This document shows positions 1 through 5,766 of a stretch of 18,550 bases of DNA, in pieces. Under the pieces are notes generated by a model that did no database searches, was not told where the DNA came from, and saw only the letters and a list, made by a program, of their open reading frames with translations. The stretch's first letter is position 1, and every line of letters begins with the position of its first letter. The translations under genes and the position numbers were made by a program. The stretch comes from an uncultured Acidimicrobiaceae bacterium (GTDB taxonomy: Bacteria; Actinomycetota; Acidimicrobiia; Acidimicrobiales; Ilumatobacteraceae): contig CAIZMV010000354.1 of assembly GCA_903934195.1 (NCBI GenBank), forward strand, positions 1 through 18,550. Reading direction: 5' to 3'.

Positions 1-631
1 AGATACCCATGATGGCGTAGCGCCATTGTTTGATCAGAGTCTTCGGAGTGACTACTGAAACCAATTGTAGAAATACCAGCAGAACGGGGCTAAGGAAACC
101 AACGCCAAACGCCAACATCATCATGACAACGAGATTGATGTACTTCGTAATTTGGTACGCCTGTGTTACGTCGCTCCCCGACCACGAAATAAGAAACTCC
201 AAGGCTTTGTCAAGAGTCCAGTAGGCCAAATAACAACCAAGGGAGAAAAGTACGACGGAGGAAGCAATAAAGGGAACTGCATAATTCTTCTCTCGCCTAG
301 ACAAGGCCGGAACAATGAATCGCCAAATCTGCCACAGAATTATCGGCAGAGCCATTATGAGGCCACCATAAAGACAGACTCTCATCCGTGCAGTAAACCC
401 ATCGAGTGGTCCGAGCGAGAACAGCGATCCATCACAATTGAATTCAGGGCGACGTGAGCACAGGTTTGTGTATGGGGTTGTAAGAATGTCCTTTAACTGG
501 TCATAGAAAGCCAGCAAGACCAACGTTGAGACTCCAATAGCCAAAACGCTTCGCACGAGTCGCATCCGCAACTCACGTAAATGGTCCATCATGGACATGG
601 CGACAACTGGTTCAGCTGAAATATCACTCAT
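1..631 (-). CDS. tatC: Sec-independent protein translocase TatC (partial, C-terminus beyond window)
   Basis: Polytopic membrane core of the twin-arginine translocase, which binds signal peptides of folded cargo together with TatB. Reading from the ATG at 631-629, about 210 residues are visible before the window edge. The N-terminus has the family signature MDHLRELRMRL, with Glu20 matching the conserved N-terminal glutamate of TatC, followed by hydrophobic segments at about 26-45, 85-105 and 118-140 and the typical FIVPALSRREKN stretch. The ATG overlaps the tatB stop by 8 bases (624-631), so the pair is probably translationally coupled and co-transcribed from the tatB promoter. The last membrane helices are missing only because the window ends. 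The family assignment is secure from the motifs and from the tatB neighbour. Confidence 0.95.
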   Translation of the reverse strand, partial: MSDISAEPVVAMSMMDHLRELRMRLVRSVLAIGVSTLVLLAFYDQLKDILTTPYTNLCSRRPEFNCDGSLFSLGPLDGFTARMRVCLYGGLIMALPIILWQIWRFIVPALSRREKNYAVPFIASSVVLFSLGCYLAYWTLDKALEFLISWSGSDVTQAYQITKYINLVVMMMLAFGVGFLSPVLLVFLQLVSVVTPKTLIKQWRYAIMGI

Positions 632-956
632 CGTCTGTATTTGATGCTGGCATGTCTACTTGAGGAGTAGAGAAATTCGGTTTAGGGTACGCAGTCTTTT
701 CTGGTCGCATTGGAGGCGATGGTTCAGGGTCAACCATTCCGAAACCATGACGCATCTGATCGGCAGTTGACTTCAACTCACTAATTGGTTCTGAGAAAGT
801 CTGGCGAAACTCTTTCTCGTATCCGCTGGCTGCACGCCGAAGGTCTCCGTAGAGTTTTCCGCCCCTACGGATCACACCAGGAAGGCGTTCAGGACCCAGC
901 ACGACAAGACCTGCAACGAGCAGAAACATAATCTCGCTGCCTGACATATTGAACAC
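624..956 (-). CDS. tatB: Sec-independent protein translocase TatB (TatA/B family)
   Basis: Single-span membrane protein that works with TatC as the receptor for twin-arginine signal peptides. The 110-residue product has a short N-terminal membrane helix (about 5-20) carrying a glutamate in SGSEIMF, then the hinge motif VVLGPERLP, an amphipathic helix (about 25-50) and a proline-rich, acidic disordered tail. A Glu in the helix and location directly before tatC favour TatB over TatA; no second TatA-like gene is visible here. The start is GTG at 956-954: a TATGCT box lies exactly 6 bases upstream, indicating a leaderless transcript. An ATG three codons in is the alternative. The gene is divergent from the glycerophosphodiesterase, only 36 bases away. 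Confidence 0.9.
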   Translation of the reverse strand: MFNMSGSEIMFLLVAGLVVLGPERLPGVIRRGGKLYGDLRRAASGYEKEFRQTFSEPISELKSTADQMRHGFGMVDPEPSPPMRPEKTAYPKPNFSTPQVDMPASNTDDE

Positions 957-962
957 CCGTTA

Positions 963-968
963 AGCATA
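963..968 (-). promoter_or_regulatory. -10 box of leaderless tatBC promoter
   Basis: TATGCT on the minus strand (TANNNT), followed by 6 bases and then the GTG start of tatB at 956. This spacing puts transcription start at or next to the start codon. No Shine-Dalgarno sequence and no good -35 box are seen. Confidence 0.6.
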
Positions 969-980
969 GAAGCAGGCACC

Positions 981-986
981 TAGTGT
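981..986 (+). promoter_or_regulatory. -10 box of leaderless glycerophosphodiesterase promoter
   Basis: TAGTGT, 6 bases before the GTG at 993. The same hexamer at the same distance precedes the desaturase gene at 9431-9436. The intervening TGGAGG resembles a Shine-Dalgarno sequence, but it abuts the start codon and is too close to act as one. Confidence 0.6.
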
Positions 987-992
987 TGGAGG

Positions 993-1724
993 GTGCAGCA
1001 ACGCATTGCCTCCCTTCGTCCTGACCCTATTGCCTTCGCCCACAGAGGCGGAATGGCGCATGCTCCCGAGAACACACTTGAGGCTTTTGCGCTTGCATTG
1101 AGGCTGGGATCTAACGGCCTTGAAACTGACGCTTGGACAACTTCCGATGGTCACGTGGTTCTTGACCATGATGGCGTTGTAAGAAAAATGGCACGAAATC
1201 GTCCGATCTCTTCGCTGCGTCTTGCAGAGTTGCCCTCACACATTCCCACTCTGGATGCACTCTTTGAAAAGTGTGGAACTGATTTTGACCTCAGTATCGA
1301 CATCAAGGATGAACAGAGTTTCGCACGAGCTGCAGAGACCGCACGAAATAGTGGCTTCGATGAATCACGGATGTGGTTGTGTCATTATTCGAGTTCCGTT
1401 GTGATCTCCCAACGACCACTGGTTCCGAACGTGCGACTCGTTGATTCGACTCGCCTGTCTCGAATCAAAGAAGGTTTAGAAATGCGATGCGCAAAGCTGT
1501 TTGCAAACGGTATTGACTGTTTGAATATGCATCACACCGACTGGACTGGCGGGTCGACAACCTTGGTGCACAAATTCGGAATGTACGCATTCGGATGGGA
1601 CTGCCAATTTGATTATGTCTTGTCTACGGCTTTTCGCATGGGCCTAGATGCAGTATTCAGTGATCACGTTGACACGATGGTTGAAACGTACGAAAAGGAA
1701 ATCGGTTACGTACCTCGAACGTGA
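993..1724 (+). CDS. glycerophosphodiester phosphodiesterase family protein
   Basis: Hydrolyses glycerophosphodiesters, products of phospholipid deacylation, to glycerol-3-phosphate and an alcohol. The 243-residue TIM-barrel protein has the family signatures: His17-Arg18 in FAHRGG, Glu26-Asn27 in PENTLE, the metal ligands Glu44 and Asp46 in LETDAW, and catalytic His59-Asp60 in LDHDG. No signal peptide is seen, so it is probably cytoplasmic. The start is GTG at 993; the frame is closed by a TAG at 981-983, no other good start precedes HRGG, and a TAGTGT box lies 6 bases upstream. It is a single-gene unit, divergent from tatB and convergent with lepB, whose stop codon is 4 bases away. The precise substrate cannot be read from sequence; UgpQ-like is likely. 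Confidence 0.88.
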   Translation: MQQRIASLRPDPIAFAHRGGMAHAPENTLEAFALALRLGSNGLETDAWTTSDGHVVLDHDGVVRKMARNRPISSLRLAELPSHIPTLDALFEKCGTDFDLSIDIKDEQSFARAAETARNSGFDESRMWLCHYSSSVVISQRPLVPNVRLVDSTRLSRIKEGLEMRCAKLFANGIDCLNMHHTDWTGGSTTLVHKFGMYAFGWDCQFDYVLSTAFRMGLDAVFSDHVDTMVETYEKEIGYVPRT

Positions 1725-1728
1725 GGCT

Positions 1729-2325
1729 TTACAGAGTTGAAATTCGATTAAAGGGCCACACGATTGCAAAGGCTCGACCCACGACCAAACTCTCAGAGAT
1801 AGGCCCGAAACTTCTGCTATCGAATGACTCTGGCCTGTTGTCGCCCATTACGAAGACCTTCTTCTTAGGAATCGTCTGCACAGGCATGTTTGCAACTCGA
1901 CATCTGTTAACGGGGTCAATCAGCCCCAAAACGTCTTTATCCAGGTAGGGCTCAACTGTCGGTTTTGAGTTAACGATGACCACACAGTTCTTGATCTCTA
2001 TGGTGTCGCCAGGCAACGCAATCACGCGCTTGATTAAGTCATCATGGGACACGGCACCATCACTGGTTGTCACACGATCAAAGACCACAACGTCGCCTCT
2101 ACTGATTCCATGCAACCGATAGCTCAATTTGTTCACAAGCACACGGTTGTTGCCGTACAGCGTTGTTTCCATTGAAGGGCCACTGATGTAGAACTGCTGA
2201 AGGACATAGACACGCACAAGAAGTGCAGCCCCAAGAGCAAGTACAACCACAAGAAACCAGTCGCGTAGGGCCTTTGTCACAGGATGAACGTCAGGCGACT
2301 CTGTGGGTATGGTCTGGTCCGTCAT
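1729..2325 (-). CDS. lepB: signal peptidase I
   Basis: Membrane serine protease that removes signal peptides from secreted proteins. The 198-residue product has one N-terminal transmembrane segment (about 22-42), the catalytic serine Ser51 in ISGPSMETTL, the general base Lys99 in LIKRVIALPGD, and the conserved C-terminal box MGDNRPESFDSR (160-171). Two cysteines (114 and 142) in the extracytoplasmic domain could form a disulfide. The ATG at 2325 has GGAG about 7 bases upstream; a TAGCGT box 9 bases upstream may instead give a very short leader. It lies close to tatBC, so export functions cluster here, but the intervening plus-strand gene shows they are not one operon. The family call is secure. 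Confidence 0.94.
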   Translation of the reverse strand: MTDQTIPTESPDVHPVTKALRDWFLVVVLALGAALLVRVYVLQQFYISGPSMETTLYGNNRVLVNKLSYRLHGISRGDVVVFDRVTTSDGAVSHDDLIKRVIALPGDTIEIKNCVVIVNSKPTVEPYLDKDVLGLIDPVNRCRVANMPVQTIPKKKVFVMGDNRPESFDSRSFGPISESLVVGRAFAIVWPFNRISTL

Positions 2326-2507
2326 GAAGGCTCCACGCTACCCCTCAGTGCGGGCGTGGGTCCGTCCATCTTCACTGCTCCGAACAGCAAGCAGTCCACT
2401 ACAGATAGACAGGGCGACACGGCTATCGCTTGTGTAGGCTGATATCTGTCCCCGGTTGGGGGCAGCCATTGGTGCCGTATATCGGCTCATGAGAAGGGAC
2501 TCCCCAA
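2326..2507. promoter_or_regulatory. divergent control region between lepB and the ferredoxin
   Basis: This 182-base gap holds no convincing gene on either strand. On the minus strand, TAGCGT at 2335-2340 is a possible lepB -10 box. On the plus strand, TAGGCT at 2435-2440 is a possible -10 box for the ferredoxin, and a short hairpin, CCCC-GGTT-GGGG at 2450-2461, would fall in the resulting leader. TATATC at 2478-2483 is an alternative -10. GAGAAGGGA at 2491-2499 is a well-placed ribosome binding site for the ATG at 2508. Confidence 0.4.
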
Positions 2508-2753
2508 ATGAAGGTATGGATCGATCAAGACCTCTGCACTGGCGATGGCCTCTGCGAAGAAATTGCACCAGACGTTTTTACACTTCTCGATGACGGACTT
2601 GCTTATGTTCGCGAAGGCGACAAAGTTTTCGCAAAAGCTAAAGGCAATGCCGAAGGTGCAGAAGGACTTGCAAACTTCGACGACAAGTTGATTGACGCAG
2701 TCGTTGAGTCCGCCGAGGAATGCCCCGGCGAATGCATCTTTATTGAACCCTAA
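2508..2753 (+). CDS. single-cluster ferredoxin
   Basis: Small electron carrier, probably serving cytochrome P450 or another oxidoreductase encoded elsewhere. The 81-residue protein begins MKVWIDQDLC and has the cluster-binding pattern Cys10-x5-Cys16 in DLCTGDGLCEE followed by Cys72-Pro in AEECPGEC. The middle cysteine of a classical CxxCxxC motif is absent; Asp13 occupies the position where Pyrococcus furiosus ferredoxin uses an aspartate ligand. The cluster could therefore be [3Fe-4S] or an Asp-ligated [4Fe-4S]. Cys76 is an extra cysteine. An Ala/Gly/Glu-rich insert at about 45-58 makes it longer than the usual 60-67 residues. The ATG has a good GAAGGG ribosome binding site. Its stop codon overlaps the trmI stop on the other strand. 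Confidence 0.9.
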   Translation: MKVWIDQDLCTGDGLCEEIAPDVFTLLDDGLAYVREGDKVFAKAKGNAEGAEGLANFDDKLIDAVVESAEECPGECIFIEP

Positions 2754-3526
2754 AGGTTCGACCCGATCCAGCGTCCCACAGTAAGAAACGCTGTGTGGGC
2801 AACCATTCGATGATCAGGTCGTACCGCCATGCCTTCAATGTGCCATGTGCGATGAAGAACTTCAAGAGTTCGTTGATCAACCCAACCCTTGCCCATTGAC
2901 TCTCGCACCTGTACTGCTTGTGTAATGGACGGCGTATAGGCAACCAGCAGTCCGCCCGCCTCAAGAACATGCTGCACGCGAGGTACTACTTGCCAGGGCT
3001 CTGGAAGATCAAGCATCACCCTGTCGAATGACCCTTCCAAGGTTGCTTCATAGCTGTCGCCGAGTGACACGTTGTAGCGCGACAAAGCTTCTTCCCCAAG
3101 GAACGAACGAACATTTGCCTTTGCTCTGTTCATAAAGTCCTCTCGAAGTTCGAGGCCCGTTATGTGAGCTCCATATCGCAACATCGTCATTGATAGAGCG
3201 CCAGACCCAACACCAGTTTCGAATACTCGAGCTCCGGGGTAGATGTCCCCGATCATGCACATTGGAGCTAAGTCTTTCGGATAAATGACTTGTGCGCCAC
3301 GTGGCATCTCAATGACAAAGTCTTCAAGTGTGGGGCGTAGAACGATGTACTTCGAACCTTTAGTTGATTCAACTGGTTGTCCCGGGAGAGTTCCGATTAC
3401 AGACGTATGAGGCACGAAGCCTGCGTGACTGTGGAACTCGCCTTCTTTGTTTAGTTGGATGAGGTAGCGACGTTGTTTCGAATCGATAAACAGCGCTTTC
3501 TCACCTTCAGCAAATACTCCACTCAT
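2750..3526 (-). CDS. trmI: tRNA (adenine-58-N1)-methyltransferase TrmI
   Basis: SAM-dependent enzyme that methylates A58 in the T-loop of tRNA, acting as a tetramer. The 258-residue protein has an N-terminal beta domain (about 1-75), the lead-in YPKDLAPMCMIGDIYPG, SAM motif I ETGVGSGALS (103-112), the acidic loop LELRED (125-130) and the catalytic motif LDLPEPW with Asp173. Length and motifs match actinobacterial TrmI such as Mycobacterium tuberculosis Rv2118c. The ATG overlaps the stop of the upstream 66-residue gene by 4 bases (ATGA), so it is translationally coupled to it. It is the last gene of a minus-strand run and converges on the ferredoxin with overlapping stop codons. Confidence 0.93.
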   Translation of the reverse strand: MSGVFAEGEKALFIDSKQRRYLIQLNKEGEFHSHAGFVPHTSVIGTLPGQPVESTKGSKYIVLRPTLEDFVIEMPRGAQVIYPKDLAPMCMIGDIYPGARVFETGVGSGALSMTMLRYGAHITGLELREDFMNRAKANVRSFLGEEALSRYNVSLGDSYEATLEGSFDRVMLDLPEPWQVVPRVQHVLEAGGLLVAYTPSITQAVQVRESMGKGWVDQRTLEVLHRTWHIEGMAVRPDHRMVAHTAFLTVGRWIGSNL

Positions 3527-3723
3527 GATGCGTGTTGTCCAGTCTTAGTAATTCGAATTTCCATGGACTCGTCGCGAGAAAGAACTATTCGCCGTACAGG
3601 AGTTACGGCACGTTTAGCTAACCGCACTGCTCCGATAAAGGTCAAGACTCGGCTTATTAGACGAAACTTCCTCGATTGGCTATTAATGATGCGACGTCCG
3701 ATGAATCGAACAATTGTGCGCAT
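3523..3723 (-). CDS. small basic protein of unknown function, coupled to trmI
   Basis: I do not recognise this 66-residue protein. It is strongly basic (about a dozen arginines), with a moderately hydrophobic central part (about 23-32, ISRVLTFIGA) and a C-terminal stretch, RRIVLSRDESMEIRITKTG, that could form a beta hairpin. The evidence that it is a gene is positional: its TGA overlaps the trmI ATG as ATGA, and its own ATG lies 5 bases after the stop of the preceding small membrane gene. The spacing argues for translation as part of one message. It may bind RNA or the membrane surface through its positive charge, but that is speculation. Confidence 0.6.
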   Translation of the reverse strand: MRTIVRFIGRRIINSQSRKFRLISRVLTFIGAVRLAKRAVTPVRRIVLSRDESMEIRITKTGQHAS

Positions 3724-3728
3724 GAAAG

Positions 3729-3938
3729 TTAGAACCGACGGAATTCAACGCGCGAAGCGCGACGACGACCCTTACGACGACCCAAGAGGTACGCAAGTAT
3801 CACAACAACTGTTGCAGCTGCCGAGCCAATTGCTATCGCGGACTGTTTCTTGTCTGCAGCACGTCCTTGAATGTCAGCTTGAAGAGCACGAAACTTTGAC
3901 TCAAGATCGTCGCGAGAAATACGTGTGTTGTCAGCCAT
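3729..3938 (-). CDS. small single-span membrane protein, unknown function
   Basis: A 69-residue protein starting MADNTRISRDD. It has an N-terminal charged helix (about 5-30), one transmembrane segment (about 33-52, rich in Ala, Ile and Val) and an extremely basic tail (GRRKGRRR), predicting N-outside, C-inside orientation by the positive-inside rule. The ATG at 3938 was chosen over a longer upstream reading because AAAGGA lies about 8 bases before it and because it begins 2 bases after the stop of the upstream holin-like gene. The overall plan weakly resembles DUF3618/DUF883-type proteins that accompany holin-like membrane proteins in actinobacteria; this is an impression, not an assignment. 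Confidence 0.65.
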   Translation of the reverse strand: MADNTRISRDDLESKFRALQADIQGRAADKKQSAIAIGSAAATVVVILAYLLGRRKGRRRASRVEFRRF

Positions 3939-3940
3939 GA

Positions 3941-4282
3941 TTATGAGTCCTTTGCGAGACTGCGTCGAGAGACGCGTGAGAATGAAACAGCCACCAAAAC
4001 TGCCACCACAACGAATGTAATGAAGTAGTGAACGAAGGACCATGAGCCATCAAGAACAGTGCCGCCAAGATCTTGGCTCAGGCGCAACACGCCGAGCGCT
4101 GCAAAGACCAGTGCAAGGCCAAGAGACAAAGCAGCGGTTGAACCAACACCGACCCAACGAATTGCGCCCTTGATGGGTTCTAGCGTTTCTTGGCGCGCGT
4201 ACTGCTTTACAGAGGCGGCTAGTTCCCCGACTTGATCAACAGGACCTCTGGCGGGCCGACGAAAGTTGCGAGACGAGTCCAT
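3941..4282 (-). CDS. two-helix membrane protein resembling actinobacterial holin-like superfamily III
   Basis: A 113-residue protein (MDSSRNFRRPARG...) with a soluble N-terminal part containing an amphipathic stretch (about 15-35), two transmembrane segments (about 44-65 and 83-102) joined by a short loop, and a basic C-terminus. The arrangement resembles the Phage_holin_3_6 type of chromosomal membrane proteins, which are common in actinobacteria and usually unrelated to phage. The ATG at 4282 is preferred: a strong TAGAAT box at 4292-4297 lies 9 bases upstream. A GTG at 4291 directly after that box would add three residues, but would lie ahead of the start of any transcript from it. The next gene starts 2 bases after its stop. 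Exact role unknown. Confidence 0.68.
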   Translation of the reverse strand: MDSSRNFRRPARGPVDQVGELAASVKQYARQETLEPIKGAIRWVGVGSTAALSLGLALVFAALGVLRLSQDLGGTVLDGSWSFVHYFITFVVVAVLVAVSFSRVSRRSLAKDS

Positions 4283-4291
4283 GGGTTTCAC

Positions 4292-4297
4292 ATTCTA
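4292..4297 (-). promoter_or_regulatory. candidate -10 box before the small membrane-protein/trmI cluster
   Basis: TAGAAT on the minus strand, in the 38-base gap after the PBP4 gene and 9 bases before the ATG at 4282. It would give the three small genes and trmI a promoter of their own in addition to read-through from PBP4. No -35 box was identified. Confidence 0.4.
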
Positions 4298-4329
4298 CGG
4301 CTGGCGGACAGAGATATCCACAGGGCAAT

Positions 4330-5766
4330 TTACGGGGTTAATTGCTCCACAGACGGCGACGCCGAGGCCCGATTCAATACATCGGCCAAGGAATACCAAA
4401 TGGAGCGATATGCGCCTTGATTGTCTATCCCGGGTTTGTTCATCAATAAAGAAAATATCACTGGGTCAGAGTTCGTTACTGGTACATAACCGACGAGAGC
4501 CTTCACTCCGTTCAGTGTTCCGGTCTTGCCCCGTAGTTTCCCTGCTACTGAGGTGCCATCGAAAGTGTCGCGAATAGTTCCTGTCTCACCTGCAACTGCC
4601 ATCAGATTGGGCATAACAGTTGAGAATGTACTGAGAAGCGACATGAAAGTTTCACAAGAGACGCGTCCGTCGGATGCGAGGCCTGATCCGTCAAACAGTT
4701 GTACGTCCTTGTCAATTTTCCATTTCACCAACTGTTCCTTAACAACTTCAAGACCAGCAGCTGTGGAACCAATTCCTTTGGAAGCAAAACCGATTTCCTT
4801 TAGAAATAACTCAGAAGTGTTGTTATCGCTGTTCACCATCATCTCTTGAACAATCGCAGAAAGTGGTGCCGACTGAAGAGAAGCGATCTCCGGCACATCC
4901 GATGGCAGCACATCACGACGCGCCAGTGCACCAAACAAAACCCCTCTTGCACTCAACAAATTTTGCAATTCAATAGCAGCTGAAACGGCCGGATCATCTG
5001 GTTTCGTGTTCTGACCTAAAACGACTCCGTCGTCCACCACAAGTGCTCCAAGCGGACCTGCTTCTGTGTAGTGAAATTCATCGGGCCATACGTCAACAAA
5101 TCTCAAACTGTCGTATCGGGTGTCAACCCCGACAACTGATCCTGTAACGCGACGTAACCCGGCAGCTACTAATGAATCTGCCAGTTTTTCCAATGAGGTG
5201 CCAGACGTAGTGGGATATTTCTCGGAAGCAACGTATTCGTTACGCACTATTACTGGGTCTCCCCCGCCGACAAAATACAAATCGGAAACTACGCCCGCTG
5301 CATCCAAAGAACCGAGAACTTTAGTGGTGTAAGTGAACTCTGGTTTCAGCACCTCAAGCGCTACCGCTGCAGTAATCAGTTTTGTTGCCGAGGCCGGAAT
5401 CAATGCTTTTGAAGGATTGATAGACCCAAGCCGAGTGCCCATCCAATCGACTGCCACGCAACTTTGGCTAGGAAAATCGGAAGCAATATTTGCAAATGCT
5501 CTCGAAACCTTTCCGGTCCGTGTAACTACCGACAGGGTGTTTGGCGCTCTGCGCGCAGATAGTACAGACACACGTGGCGCAACCGAAACGACGCGGTCAG
5601 TTTTATGGGTCACGCGATCAGCGGTACGTGCCAATGCGACGTAAGATCCACCAAGCAAAAACAATCCCAAGAACGCGACAATTGAAATTGTGCGAAGAGG
5701 ATTAGCCGATTGTCGCGACCGAGCGCCGAAATTGTTACTTGCGCGCGACACCGGTATGAACCGCAT
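4330..5766 (-). CDS. dacB: D-alanyl-D-alanine carboxypeptidase/endopeptidase, PBP4 (DacB) family
   Basis: Class C low-molecular-weight penicillin-binding protein that trims peptidoglycan stem peptides and may cleave D-Ala-mDAP cross-links outside the membrane. The 478-residue product has one N-terminal membrane anchor (about 26-47), then the active-site triad: SxxK at Ser126-Lys129 (ASATKL), SxN at Ser313-Asn315 (VNSDNNTSE) and KTG at Lys414-Gly416 (RGKTGTLNG). The long segment between SxxK and SxN is the extra domain that defines PBP4. The ATG at 5766 overlaps the end of the acyl-CoA synthetase gene by 32 bases and has no clear ribosome binding site; GTG at 5751 would shorten the overlap and drop five residues. 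The overlap implies co-transcription with the synthetase. Confidence 0.92.
   Translation of the reverse strand: MRFIPVSRASNNFGARSRQSANPLRTISIVAFLGLFLLGGSYVALARTADRVTHKTDRVVSVAPRVSVLSARRAPNTLSVVTRTGKVSRAFANIASDFPSQSCVAVDWMGTRLGSINPSKALIPASATKLITAAVALEVLKPEFTYTTKVLGSLDAAGVVSDLYFVGGGDPVIVRNEYVASEKYPTTSGTSLEKLADSLVAAGLRRVTGSVVGVDTRYDSLRFVDVWPDEFHYTEAGPLGALVVDDGVVLGQNTKPDDPAVSAAIELQNLLSARGVLFGALARRDVLPSDVPEIASLQSAPLSAIVQEMMVNSDNNTSELFLKEIGFASKGIGSTAAGLEVVKEQLVKWKIDKDVQLFDGSGLASDGRVSCETFMSLLSTFSTVMPNLMAVAGETGTIRDTFDGTSVAGKLRGKTGTLNGVKALVGYVPVTNSDPVIFSLLMNKPGIDNQGAYRSIWYSLADVLNRASASPSVEQLTP

Noticed and set aside
988..992. GGAGG as ribosome binding site of the glycerophosphodiesterase
   Set aside because: It directly abuts the GTG at 993, leaving no spacer; the only later start that fits would be an ATT at 1005. 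A leaderless start from TAGTGT explains the position better.
2324..2437. 37-codon plus-strand frame starting over the lepB start codon
   Set aside because: No ribosome binding site, biased Arg/Ser composition, and it overlaps the lepB start region.
3455..3940. 161-codon plus-strand open frame
   Set aside because: Runs antisense across the trmI start and two small genes; its product is Arg/Met-rich low-quality sequence with no domain, while the minus-strand genes have overlapping starts and stops and binding sites.
3941..4282. Holin-like gene as sign of a prophage
   Set aside because: No lysin, structural or integrase gene is nearby; proteins of this type are ordinary chromosomal genes in actinobacteria.
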